Assembly (NCBI GenBank): GCA_964017185.1 | Contig: OZ024883.1 | Location: 2,232,001-2,296,000, forward strand | From: Rugalucina vietnamica | Lineage: Eukaryota; Mollusca; Bivalvia; Lucinida; Lucinidae | DNA: 64,000 nucleotides | Direction: 5' to 3' | Part shown: in pieces, positions 46,082-56,427 of the stretch | How positions within the stretch are numbered: the stretch's first letter is position 1 | How the letters are laid out: every line of letters begins with the position of its first letter | Made by a program: the position numbers and the translations under genes | Notes under the pieces: generated by a model | The model's input: the letters and a program-made list of their open reading frames with translations, nothing else | Database searches by the model: none | What the model was told of the DNA's origin: nothing

Positions 46082-47845
46082 TTAAAAGGTAATACCTACA
46101 GCCACAGGACCTTTAACTAAGTCTGAGGACAAATAAATATTATGGAGCGGTACATTAACAAATCCACACTCTACACCCTGGATAAGGACACTTGTCCCAC
46201 AAGAAGTCTTCTCGGAAAATGGCAGAGTATCTGCCAGGATAAGGGATTGAGAAGCTTCGGTATCTCGTAAGATTTTGATAGGGGTAGACTGGGCAAAGTC
46301 ACTATTTAGTGACACAAAACCATCCGATAGGAAAGGTTCATAAATGTCCATAATAAAATTTGACTCTGAGACTGATTCTTTAGAAGTTTTGGTCAGAATA
46401 GGATTTTCATCCTGAATATAAGACTGTGGTTTTGACCTTATGGAAGTGAGGCCTGTTGGTTTAGGGCCTCCCTGATTTTCTCTCTGTTTCTTTCTTTTTA
46501 GTGTCAAGCACTCAGAAACAATGTGGCCAGATTTTTTACAATAATTGCAAATTGGCTGGGATAAGGGATTTTGATTTTTATTTTCATCAGAAAATTTGGG
46601 TTTTGGACTGGAATTGTCGGGTGGATTACTGGGACTAGATTTTGGACCTGATTGAGGTGAATATGGTTTTGACTGAGGGGAATATGGTTTGGACTGAGGT
46701 GTAAGTTGTCTTGATTGAGGGTTGAATGGTTTCCTAGAAAAAGATTTATTAACAAAGGATGCCTTATGGGTCAAAGCATAATCATCAGCTAAACGAGCTG
46801 CTGATTCCAATGTTTCTACTTCTTTTTCGTCTAAAAATGCCTTGACATCGGAATTTATGCACCGTTTTAATTCCTCAACAAGCATGAGCTGCCTTAGCTT
46901 TGCATGATCAGAACCTACTTTCTTTGAAGAGCACCATCTATCAAATAGTTGTTCATTTGTTCTGGCAAATTCAACATGAGTCTGGTCATGATCTTTTCTA
47001 CAATCCCTAAATTTCTGCCTGTAAGCTTCAGGGACCAACTCATAAGCCTTAAGAATAAGTTCCTTTACTGTATCATAATCTGAGCTTTGCTCAAGAGAAA
47101 GCTGAGTGTAAATTTCTCGAGCTTTACCAATTACAACACTTTACAAAAGCAAGGTCCAGTGCTCTTTTGGCCATTTCAAGTTTTCTGCCACCTTCTCAAA
47201 ATGTAAGAAATATTTGTCAACCTCTTTTTCTTGAAATGGAGAAACGAGACGAATGTGTTTTGTGACATCAAATACTGTACTAGTAGCCAAAGGCAAAGAT
47301 TTTGATTTTGATTTGTCATTAAGTTCAATTTCCTTCATTCTTAACTGAAATTGCCTTTCTCTTTCTTTTTCTTCAATTTCAAATTTAAATTTTTCTTTTT
47401 CAATTTCAAGCCTTTCTTCTCTTTCTAATTTTTCTTTTTCTAACTCAAATTTTTCTCGTTCCATTTCCCTTTGTTTTTCCTTCTCTCGTTCTTCCATTTC
47501 TAGTCTTAATTTCTCAAGTTCTAATTTTTCTCTATGCATTCTATCTTCTCGTTCTATAGTTTCTAACCTTATTCTCTCTTCTCGCTCCTCTTTCTCCCTT
47601 CTTATTCTCTCCTCTTGATCTAATCTTAATTTTTCCAATGTAATTTGATTTTTTATCTCAATTTCTCTCAGCTGCAAGTCAGTCTGAGTGACTAGAATCT
47701 TAGAGGTAGCCGAGGAATCAAAAACTTCCTCTTCAATAAAGTACTCAATCAAAATGTTCATTATTACATGTTTTTTCATGGTTTTCTTAATATTGGGCAC
47801 GCCATAATGTTCAGCAATGTCCAACAGATCAGTCTTTTTGGCCAA
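46082..47845 (-). pseudogene. gag (coiled coil, SCAN-like capsid, zinc knuckle) and protease start
   Basis: One minus frame broken by a single TAA at 47,141-47,143. The N-terminal 230 codons start with a LLDIAEHYGV segment and then about 130 residues of Glu/Arg/Lys-rich coiled coil. After the stop the same frame gives ELVPEAYRQKFRDCRKD and ELKRCINSDVKAFLDEK, a capsid segment resembling the one from which vertebrate SCAN domains arose. A Pro/Gln/Ser repeat (PQSKPYSPQ, about 46,640-46,690), a CCHC zinc knuckle CNYCKKSGHIVSEC (about 46,507-46,550) and a protease site reading DTEAS instead of DTGAS (about 46,260) follow. A frameshift at about 46,078 separates the protease end. No ATG lies near the N-terminus, where the frame opens after a TAG, so the native start may be lost. 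Confidence 0.8.
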
Positions 47846-47948
47846 GTCTAACAGCTCCTGAGAAGGTGCTTTTTGCTGGCTCTAACTATAGCAAACAGTG
47901 AAGATTCTTTCGAAATTCAAACTAATTTGGTGCACAAAATAGTTCGAT

Positions 47949-47968
47949 ATCCCGGACTCGAGCCCCCA
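47949..47968 (-). other. Primer-binding site, tRNA-Pro-like
   Basis: Three bases inside the 5' LTR the minus strand reads TGGGGGCTCGAGTCCGGGAT. It starts TGG, complementary to tRNA CCA ends, and resembles the tRNA-Pro binding sites of known retroelements, with two extra bases. Confidence 0.65.
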
Positions 47969-47971
47969 GTC

Positions 47972-48840
47972 TGTTACGTGCCAGGCGTAACAAGACAGAT
48001 AGGAAACCAAATTTTGTGTGTGAAGCTAGCTAATTTTTTGGAGAAAGCCAGCAACAAGCTAGATTTAAAATTTATCAAAATTTATTTAGAAATGATTAAA
48101 TGAATGATTACAGTGACATATACAAACAAACAAAAGTAATTTACAGTACCTTTTAAGATGTTAATGTGTCCCTCTGAACAATTTTAATGTCCTCAAATAT
48201 TTCTGATCCCCTGAATTTCAGTCTTTTACACAATTTGAGCACTAATCCAAAAGTTCCAGAATAGAATAATATAAGTAATCCAATTTTAAGTTAAAATTCC
48301 AGTATCACAATATTTTAGCGTTTTAGCAATGAAACTACCCAAAGAATGCCTTAATCAAAATTTTCAGTTCTTATATAGTGCTGAGGAACACATGAGTCTT
48401 TACCAGAAAAATCTATGATGTCATATACTAAAAATAACAAGATGTTTACCAAAATAAGTTGTTCTGGAAACTTCCAGTTAAATCATTTCTTTCTATAAAA
48501 TGGGAGAACATTCTTTTGGAGATAAAAAGAAATTTCTACAAGTTTCCACAATTTTCCATAAGCTTCCAGCACTTTCCATTTTAGAATAATTTGAAAGTTC
48601 CAGAATGTTCTGGTGGAATAAGTTCTTTCTGGAAGGCTCCACCGTGTTCTACAAAATTCTTTTTGACAGTGGAAATATTACTAGAACTTTCAACACCTTT
48701 CCAGATTGTTCCATCAAAGAACAAATTGAATTTTCTAGAATTTTCCTAAATAAAACATCTTGTTTATGTCCAAAATCTGGGTCATTCAATAATTAAATAG
48801 TAAACAATTATATAATGTCAATTAATACATATATGTAACA
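47972..48840 (-). repeat. 5' LTR (869 bp)
   Basis: The plus-strand sequence begins TGTTACGTGCCAGGCGTAAC and ends ATATATGTAACA, so the minus-strand LTR has canonical TG...CA ends. It is followed on the minus strand by the primer-binding site. Confidence 0.9.
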
Positions 48841-49133
48841 TAATTTTCAAGTTTTTACAGTAATTATTTGTTGTAGAAGTGCATTTGTATGAAACTTTGA
48901 CCCAAAAGTTAGATATTCCGAAGGGAATCTTAAATTCCTTAATATATTGATACAATCTTGCACATCCATAGCCATAGGAGCCTGTCTGTTTACATCCCAC
49001 TGTTTGCACATAGGAGTACCCATTTACGTGATTTGTCTTCATGTCTAAGGAAATTATACCAGTAAAAAGGAACATTAGTGTATTTCTAAGTCAATCATTG
49101 TGAAAAATACTTTTTGAACCAACATTATTAATT
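48841..49133. other. Flank of LTR element, nothing recognised
   Basis: AT-rich unique sequence. Confidence 0.35.
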
Positions 49134-49369
49134 GAGCTGCCTCATGAGAAAACCAAAAATCTGCATATATGCGAAAACAAAGATGCAGATCAGTTTCGCG
49201 GTAACCGCGAAGCTGATCATCGCCTTTGTTTTCGCTACACGGATAGTACACTTTCTCTTCTTCTTAAATCCGAAAATTCACGCTTCTAGCCTGCTTCTGT
49301 TTATGTACAGCTCTGATTGTGTCGTACCTGTTTGGAAACCACATTGTTGGATTTCCCATGATGTGGCTC
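49134..49369. mobile_element. FB1 foldback element, copy 14
   Basis: Complete, with exact AATT flanks, ends GAGCTGCCTCATGAGAAAAC and TTTCCCATGATGTGGCTC, and a CGCGGTAACCGCG centre. Confidence 0.88.
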
Positions 49370-49419
49370 AATTTGATGGTTGAATTCTAAAATATCAATG
49401 GATGAGAAAGATGTTGCAT

Positions 49420-49576
49420 TGGAACCACCTCATGGGAAAACCAACAAGGTGGTTTCCGAACAGGTCCGACACAAACCGACCTGTACAAGCACAGAAGCAG
49501 GCTAGAAGCTTGAAATTTTGGAGTCAGATAGATGAGGAATTGTACTATCCGAGTAGCGAAAACAAAGGCGCTGATT
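49420..49576. mobile_element. FB1 foldback element, left half only
   Basis: Starts near GGAACCACCTCATGGGAAAA and ends abruptly at AAAACAAAGGCGCTGAT, inside the central palindrome, as expected from breakage at the hairpin. Confidence 0.75.
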
Positions 49577-50027
49577 TTCATTGATTGTGTAGTGCATTAT
49601 GCAAGCAGCAAGCAAAAACACTGCTTTTTCAGAAAGGACAGTTTTCTTCTGATACCATCATTCAAGATAAGAAATAATGTCATTAGTTAACCCTTTTGAT
49701 TTTTTTGGAGAAAAACAAATACATGTACTTGCAGAGGATGAGACTTAATTGAGCATTAGAATATTTCAAGGGCGTTTACCTTAGACTAAGTGTACTAAAT
49801 AGATTATCTGCATCATTGCTTCCTAAAAGTCCAGGTCAGGTCTTATGAAGAATATCTACTGCCATAAATGAGAAAAAACAACAACAAAAAGCAAACAAAC
49901 AATCAAAAAGCAACAAAAAACAACACCAAAAAAGGCAAAGATGTGTGTACCCTGATCAGCATATTCCTATGCCATTCTTGCAATATGGTTTGATCTTACA
50001 CTTTGTATATCTACTCTCTGGTCAGAT
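49577..50027. other. No gene or repeat recognised
   Basis: A/C-rich tract at about 49,875-49,930; nothing else. Confidence 0.35.
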
Positions 50028-50258
50028 GAGCCGTGTCATGAGAAAACCAGTAATGTGGTTTCCGAACAGGTCAGACACGAAACGGTCTGTACAAACACGG
50101 AAGATAGCTAGGGGCTGGAAATGTTGGATTTATAAAGTAGAGGAATTGTACTATCAGTGTAGCGATAAAGGCACTGATCAGCTTCGCAGTTACTGCGAGG
50201 CTGATCTGCGCCTTTGTTTTTGCATATGCAAAATGTTGGTTTGCTCATGACACAGCTC
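50028..50258. mobile_element. FB1 foldback element, copy 16 (diverged)
   Basis: Ends GAGCCGTGTCATGAGAAAAC and GGTTTGCTCATGACACAGCTC, so the outer stem itself has co-varied (GTGTCATGAG / CTCATGACAC). Flanks are AGAT/ATAT. Confidence 0.8.
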
Positions 50259-50679
50259 ATATTGAATTTCTCTCACAGGATAATTAAATGTTTAATAATT
50301 GAATTGAATACTGCTTTTCATCAGTATATGTATGCATTAAAAAGAGACTGAATTGCTTTCAGAGTTTAACCAATATTTTATTTCATTATGATTTTATATT
50401 TGCATAATGTATAATATACATTATGATATACATTATGATAAAGTATTTAAGTATATTTTTCATTTATGAATTGAAATGTTAGGAAGATGGATATTTAATT
50501 GAAACTCTTAAGATTATGTTAAGGAAGGTCCAGGCCATGTAGTTTAGTAATGTGTAAAGTCAAACTATCTTTGCTGATTTTGTGTTGATGTTCAAAGAAA
50601 CGTTTTTGGAATAACTTACTATGATGATAATCCATCATGGCTTGAAGGTAGGCCTTGAAATACGAAAGGAGATCCATTC

Positions 50680-50955
50680 CGAAAGCACGCCCATGCTTTA
50701 GAGAGATTTTTGGTTTTGAAAACGAAAAGATTTTATTTATTTTTTTATTTTTTTTTTTTTTATTAAATGTTTTTCATATTGTTCCTCAAAACATTGATAG
50801 TGGGTACAGGTTAGAAGCAAGTCGGCGAGGCAGTTCTGACGAGTACCCACAATCTATGTTTTTTAACAATAATACAAAAAAATTGCATGCTCCTATATAC
50901 TCTAGTTTTTCAATCTAAGGGGGTATTCATTTATATGGACATGTTTTTCTGATGT
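50680..50955. mobile_element. FB2 foldback element (diverged)
   Basis: Left end CGAAAGCACGCCCATGCTTT, centre GGTTAGAAGCAAGTCGGCGAGGCAGTTCTGACG, right end GACATGTTTTTCTGATG. An AT-rich T run has expanded in the left arm. Confidence 0.7.
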
Positions 50956-51382
50956 TGTACTTGTGCAAATCACCTAAAATGATGAAAAATTACCTATAGC
51001 ATGAAAAACAAGTATTTCTTGAGTCAGTATGCCTGGAAAGAAAGAATATTGGGCAGTTTCCTAAATCATCAAACAATAACCCTGTGCATGGTTTTGACAA
51101 TATGAAACAAAGAGTTTTAATTATTTCTAATATTTCAATGGAAGTTTGTCATAAGTTTGGATTTAATTGATGTCGTTCACTCTGCTGGTCACAGTATTTA
51201 ATGTTCATTAAGTTATTGAAAAGGTGCGAAGATGTAACCCCACACAATGACATATTCTGTCGTGGTAATTTGGTCGGCAAGGTACATTTTATTTCTACAG
51301 CTGCCTTCCTCTTTGTGGTTTAAGCTCTAATAATCTGCATCTGTAAGACTTGTCCTGGAACAGGATAGAATGTTCAGACATG

Positions 51383-51640
51383 CCATTACATAAACTTGCC
51401 AGAAGAAAAGATTGAAAATATCATTGGAAAAATTTTGATTTTTTTAATATTTTTGCTCAAAACAAATATTGTGGGTACACGTTAGAACCGCCATGGCAAG
51501 AATCCACAATGTCACAATGTAGGTTTTAGATAAAGTTAAGTAAAATAGGAAAATTATGTATACCCCTGCAAACCCTAGTTTTACTATATAAAACTGGGGT
51601 TTAAGAGGGTATACATTTCACAGGCATGTTTTCCTGATGC
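51383..51640. mobile_element. FB2 foldback element with centre deletion
   Basis: Left end CATTACATAAACTTGCCAGA, one central arm GTTAGAACCGCCATGGCAAG, right end GCATGTTTTCCTGATG. The matching arm is lost. Confidence 0.7.
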
Positions 51641-51895
51641 TTCCGCAGTTGTTTAGTGGATACTTAAAGCACCAGTACATCCACCAATCTATCATTATGA
51701 AGTTTTTCAGAATTTGCCACTATAACAAAACATAGTTGGAGGGCTTCTGGGCATTAAGACTATCACTGTTTTTACTGGACAGAAAATCATTCAGTCAACC
51801 AATATACCATGTAAATGTTTTTTCAGGATAAGCTACAATAATGTTGTTAAGATAGATCTCTAGCCGTCAGTAGGTGATCAGTTACAACCACCAAC

Positions 51896-52000
51896 ATGAT
51901 GCTACCAGACCGGGGCCAGTCTTCTGGTGACCAGTGGTACTACCAACCTCTGACAGACAGATCATCAGCTATAGGTCAACAGAAGATTGACCAATTACAG
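51896..52000 (+). CDS. Coiled-coil protein gene, first coding exon
   Basis: The exon starts with ATGATG and encodes 35 codons (MMLPDRGQSSGDQWYYQPL, then TDRSSAIGQQKIDQLQ), ending CAATTACAG before a GTACAT donor, phase 0. It joins in frame to 52,568. I do not recognise the protein family. The start is inferred from the in-frame double ATG; an acceptor-like CGTCAG at 51,870 could place this as a second exon with 5' UTR. The exon and about 30 bp of upstream sequence are duplicated just downstream. Confidence 0.65.
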
Positions 52001-52029
52001 GTACATATAGTATAGTTACAACTACCAAT

Positions 52030-52140
52030 ATGATGCTACCAGACCGGGGTCAGTCGGTGTCCCCGGGTGATCAGTAGTACTACCAACCTCTGACAGACAG
52101 ATCATTAGCTATAGGTCAACAGAAGATTGACCAATTACAG
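52030..52140 (+). pseudogene. Tandem duplicate of the first coding exon, with in-frame stop
   Basis: A repeat of 51,880-52,006 at an offset of about 134 bp, beginning AATATGATGCTACCAGACCG and ending with the same CAATTACAG|GTAAC exon-donor boundary. It has a 6-bp insertion after GGTCAG, and the codon matching Trp of GDQWYY is TAG (about 52,075). It keeps ATG and donor but cannot encode the protein, so it is a decayed duplicate or an untranslated alternative first exon. Confidence 0.75.
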
Positions 52141-52567
52141 GTAACATAACACCTAGGAAAAGCTCTAATTTAGGGAACATCTGTTCTTGGTTGGCAGTAT
52201 TTGTGAATGTCAGGATTTTTTCTGCAACTTCCCAATCGTTAGTACTTACTTCAAAGTGATGCAGCCTAAGGCAGTGATTATTAAACATGACTCACAGGTT
52301 TGATCCCTCTATGTTTGACATTTTGTCATGTAGATTTGGAGGGTATATGGTGCTTGCTTGTACTGTCTACATTCTATTTTTGCTCTGTGCATTTTTCATT
52401 GGGGAGCAAAGTGGTCTGGTTAGTGTTTCAGACTCAAGATTGGGAGGTTAGGTTTCAGATTCTACTGGTTAATACCCAGAAAGTTGTGGGTCCATCAAAA
52501 CATGACTTAAAACTTGTTGACATGTACCTTAAATCACAAAACAAACAAACATAATGTGTACTTACAG

Positions 52568-52681
52568 CGTCAAATCAACAACTTGGAAGATGACTCCCAC
52601 GAAAGACAGAGACTTATACAGAGGTTAGCTAGTATGCAGGAGAAAGAGAGGGAACAGAAAGGACTACAGGACAGAGTCATT
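52568..52681 (+). CDS. Coiled-coil protein gene, exon 2
   Basis: Acceptor TACTTACAG, donor GTGAGT, 114 bp, phase 0 at both ends. The 38 codons (RQINNLEDDSHERQRLIQRL, ASMQEKEREQKGLQDRVI) form a charged amphipathic helix consistent with coiled coil. Confidence 0.8.
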
Positions 52682-52924
52682 GTGAGTAGTAGTTTTCATT
52701 AAGTCACTTTCAACTGCAACTGGCATGTGATGTTGGTTATAGCTTGACCATGGTGATCCATGAAAAGATACTACATTTATATAGCCATAATTTTCATACA
52801 CTGTTCATGTATATATATTATAAAAATGTGGTCCAGAGCTACATGTATGGAACAGAAAAAGAAATTATAACAAGTATGTTTTTGACAGGGACCATGGTAG
52901 CCTAATTTTAAAGATTTGGAGTCC

Positions 52925-54180
52925 ATATGTCCTTGGGCAAGACACATTAACTCCCCTTAGTGTTGTTAATACAGGGATACAGACTAACTATTTTTTTATA
53001 GGGGCAAGCTGGGCCCCTAAAAAATGAAAACTCGGGGCCCACATGAAAACTTAGGGGCCCACATTTTTATTCGCGTAAAATGGGCAAATGCATCAAAATT
53101 TATTCAAGAACATCAACAATAATATTAATAACAGTGTTCCAGTGTTCTGTCTGTCCGAATCAGTTTCTGTCTGACCAAAAAAAATGTGGTTTCCCTTATG
53201 CATTCTTGACGCTCAAGATCTGAAAGGCACTGAAAAGTTTATCAAACCTGAGACCCCCTCAGCAATATAGGCCTAATCTTGTTTAAAAAAAGTGCATGGC
53301 ATGGATACAAGTTGAATGGGTTAAAATTACAATATGATTGTTTCTTTTTCTCTCTATCATTTCTCCTATCTCTGAGTCACTAAGAGAGTCTCAGTTCATC
53401 TGGAAGGCAACATTGGCTCAGGCCTAAGAAACTGTTTGTTTGGCATTGGTGACCGGGGTCTCACATGAATGTGTCATTCGGTTGCCATTTTAATTGTATT
53501 TACAATGTTTTTGTCAAAAGCTAAAACTCGTCAGATCCATACTGGGCCAGGCAAATCGGCAGATTTTTAGTTTAAATTCAAGAAAGAAGAGCGGTTGTCA
53601 TGCTCAAGATCGATGCTTGTTCGCATGATTATCAACCATAGTCGGAAAGTCTTTCCATGATTTATAGAAAAAAGCCTCTTTCATCCGGAACAAACAAACA
53701 AATTCTTAGCATGATCGTAATTCAGTAACTGATCGAACTGTCAACTCAAGTCGTGTGCGCATGTCTTTTGGACACTTGCTAGACTGCTTTACTGGCGAGT
53801 TTATTGTTACACATGCGCGGTGGATTGGCCGATTTGCATACTCCCTTGTGATTAGTCGTCTAAATATATTCGGCGTCTGGTTCACAATATTTTACTGCGA
53901 TAGATTGCAGATATTTTGCGACATCGAATACCAGTCAAAATAAAACCGAATGGAAAAAATGAACCGAAACGGTCAGTTTCGGGACGTTAATTACGCTTTG
54001 CAGCGTAGTCGCTAACTGGGCGAGCGTCTCTTTAATTTTAGGGGCCCAGCCCGATTTTTACTCGCTGTGGGCGAGTGGGCGACCGCTAATCTGTATCCCT
54101 GTAATACCAGAGGAAGCAGTGGCTCCATCATGCCATGAATGAAAATGTGATGATTAGAATATTATGCAACAACAAGCAAA
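52925..54180 (+). mobile_element. SINE body interrupted by a CAGGG-ended element
   Basis: TGTCCTTGGGCAAGACACAT, TAACTCCCCTTAG, ... GTTAATA on the left continues as TAATACCAGAGGAAGCAGTG on the right, following the order in the SINE at 27,224. The tRNA head is not visible. Confidence 0.65.
52972..54101. mobile_element. Non-autonomous DNA transposon with CAGGGATACAGA ends and 5-bp duplication
   Basis: Left end CAGGGATACAGACTAACTAT, right end AATCTGTATCCCTG; TAATA on both sides (52,967-52,971 and 54,102-54,106). Further inverted similarity includes GGGCCCCTAAAA. No transposase ORF is visible. CAG ends recall hAT, but hAT makes 8-bp duplications, so the superfamily is unclear. Confidence 0.7.
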
Positions 54181-54239
54181 CAGAAGAAAAAAAATCATCA
54201 AAACTTTAAAAGAACCAATATGCTATTCACTATTTTCAG

Positions 54240-54318
54240 AGTAGAAACAGTCCTGTGTCCCGACTGCTACAAGAGGAGATAGACAGATTGTATGGTGCTG
54301 AGTCTGTAGCTGCTGGCA
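54240..54318 (+). CDS. Coiled-coil protein gene, exon 3
   Basis: Acceptor TATTTTCAG, donor GTAAGT, 79 bp. It encodes SRNSPVSRLLQEEIDRLYGA, then ESVAAG plus one base of the next codon. The phase matches exon 4. Confidence 0.8.
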
Positions 54319-54501
54319 GTAAGTTCATAATGTTTCAAATCAGCCCTGTTTTAATATGTAATAAAAATTTAACTCACTGTATTTTGATGCTATCAGGCCA
54401 TTGGTAATATGCTGAAGTTTAAAGTTTAGTATGTTCATATCGGGACAAGAGGATTGTGAAATGGTAATCATGATTACTTAATCAAAGTTATGGCAATTAT
54501 A

Positions 54502-55800
54502 ACATTACAAAAACACATCCATACAGTTTTTTCTCAAGATGTACGTAGGCTGTCCGGAAAGTTTTGAGACTGTGTCTATATCTCAATTACTATTCAAGAG
54601 AAGCAGTTGTAATTTTATACAGGAATATATCATTATATCATGACTTATTGCTGAAAATTTCAGCATATTTGCTCATCGGGAACATATTAATGTAACCATT
54701 TTAATACGAGCATGTTGCTACTCTCGGAGCACTTTGACCTAAATAACGTCGCGCCCGTTATAATTTTACAAGAATGACCTGGCTGATCGGATGCATTTTA
54801 AAGTGGCTCTCAAGATCATCGGGCACCAACACTTGATAGTTTCAACTTTATTTGATTATTCTAAGGGCAACAATATTATTCAAATATCAGGAAAACACAT
54901 TCGTTTTCATTTGGCTACCTCCAAACTCTTTTGCGCCGATTTTAAGTGGGGTTTCACTTTTTGCACGCATCGAACGGCCTGTAGCGCTTACTCTTATCAC
55001 CGATTTCCTGACAAAAACGTTTCGAAAAAACGAAAAATTAATGATCTTGCATAGCCTGGAATTTGTTCAACCAACAGTAAGAAATTTTGATTAGATTTGT
55101 GAAATCATTACGGCAGGAACACTGTATGATAAAAGAGCGCTGATTCATCCGTTGCGGCGACGTCGAGTTTCTTACCAACATTTTAATCGACACATACACT
55201 TGTGTAAGCTTTTGCAAAGTTGTTAACCGTCAAAAGACCATGGAATTTTGCGAACATATTGAACAGATGATGGTGTGGTACCATGCAAGTTGTTGCTGTA
55301 TTTAAAAGCCATATGGCCAATTAATGGGCAATTGTTTTCTTGACTCCAGATTTTATAAAATACAAAATTCAAAGTGCTCCGAGAAGCGCCACATCGGTTG
55401 CCTTGGAGACCAATATCTCCAAGTGTATGTAGGTTTTGATTCCAATTTTTCCATATATTATTCAGGAAGGCCTTATCTATAAACTCATATATCTTTATTT
55501 GTATAGCATAAAATATTTTTTAAGATATCGACACAGTCCTAAAACTTTCCGGACAACCCTCGTAAAAATTGAAAATTTTCAGTAGAATTTTTTTGATATT
55601 TTCTATATTTATGCTCAAAACATTGATTATGGATACACATTAGAACCGCCTCACCGAGGCGGTTCTAACAAGTACCCACATGTTTTGGATCAAAAATAAG
55701 AAAATAGGTAAACCCCTGCACACCCCAGTTTTTTCTACATAAAAGTGGGGTATAATAAGGGGGTATATATTAGAACAGAAGGACATGTTATCCTGATGAT
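54502..55800. mobile_element. FB2 foldback element split by mariner-type insertion
   Basis: Left piece CATTACAAAAACACATCCAT to CTCAAGATGTA (54,502-54,543); right piece from TAAAAATTGAAAATTTTCAG, with arms TTAGAACCGCCTCACCGAGG and GGCGGTTCTAACAAG, to about 55,800. Other FB2 copies read TTGTAAAAATTG across the joint. Confidence 0.8.
54544..55562. mobile_element. Tc1/mariner-type element, non-coding, TA duplication
   Basis: Inverted ends of about 35 bp: CGTAGGCTGTCCGGAAAGTT, then TTGAGACTGTGTC on the left, mirrored by GACACAGTCCTAAAACTTTC and CGGACAACCCTCG on the right. TA flanks both sides (54,542-54,543; 55,563-55,564). The interior has no transposase frame, and a second inverted pair (CTCGGAGCACTTTGA at about 54,726; TCAAAGTGCTCCGAG at about 55,369) lies inside. 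Confidence 0.8.
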
Positions 55801-55905
55801 GATTACTTTTGTGAAAAGTGTTGTAATGAAGAAAATATAACAGTAATGTAATTTATTACTTTCAAAAGTAATTCACCCCATCTCTGAATGGAAGCACATC
55901 TATGT

Positions 55906-56172
55906 CATTACAAAAACTTGCCCATGCAATATATAGAGATTTTTTTCAGCTCTAAAAATTGAAAATTTCTATTTTTGATATTATTGCTAAAAACATAGAT
56001 CATGGGTACACAGAACCGCCTCGTCTCGACGAGGTGGTTCTAACGAGTACCCACAATCTATGTTTTGAATTAAAAATAAGAAAAATATGTATACCCCTGC
56101 ATATGCCAGTTTTACTATATATAAAAGTGGGGTTTAAGGGGTCATTCATTGCACGGACATGTTTTCCTGATG
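55906..56172. mobile_element. FB2 foldback element, full copy
   Basis: CATTACAAAAACTTGCCCAT start, arms AGAACCGCCTCGTC/GACGAGGTGGTTCTAACG, CGGACATGTTTTCCTGATG end. Confidence 0.8.
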
Positions 56173-56324
56173 TGAATGACAATTTTTAGGGTGGTGATTA
56201 GAAAACTGCCATAACCGTATGCCAAAGCGAAGGTTCATGTCATCACATGACACAGGCAAGATATATTTGAACAATTGTTTAAACTAAACCCTTTACATGT
56301 ACACATGTATTTCCATTTTTCTAG

Positions 56325-56427
56325 ACCAGAGTAGAACTCCTGTAGACAGATCTGTAATGGAGAAAGTGATACAACACAGAACTAAAGAATTCTCTCACAA
56401 ACAACAAGAAGCTGCTCTACAGGCAAA
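56325..56427 (+). CDS. Coiled-coil protein gene, exon 4
   Basis: Acceptor TTTTTCTAG, donor GTGAGT. Two bases complete the previous codon, then SRTPVDRSVMEKVIQHRTKE and FSHKQQEAALQA, and the split Lys codon AA/G. Helical and charged, as in its neighbours. Confidence 0.8.

Larger units (their letters stand above)
42161..48840 (-). mobile_element. Gmr1-like Ty3/gypsy-class LTR retrotransposon (complete layout, decayed)
   Basis: Two nearly identical LTRs bound about 5 kb of internal sequence on the minus strand. Order from the 5' LTR (right) is primer-binding site, gag with zinc knuckle, protease, integrase with GPY/F module, reverse transcriptase, RNase H, polypurine tract, 3' LTR. Ty3/gypsy elements normally have integrase last; integrase before RT is the Ty1/copia order and, among gypsy-like elements, marks the Gmr1 group. 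Breaks seen: a stop in gag, altered protease and RT catalytic residues, two frameshifts and a deletion in RNase H. It is a dead but recent insertion, judging from LTR similarity. Confidence 0.85.

Noticed and set aside
46070-46085. Programmed frameshift site between gag-protease and pol
   Set aside because: The shift lies inside the protease itself and involves one extra base in a T run, so mutation is the simpler reading; sibling copies would decide.
53755-53943. 62-codon ORF in the CAGGG-ended element
   Set aside because: It shows no transposase motifs, and a full hAT transposase needs several hundred residues.
54791-55094. ORFs inside the mariner-type element as transposase remnants
   Set aside because: No D-D-D/E motif or helix-turn-helix pattern is visible.
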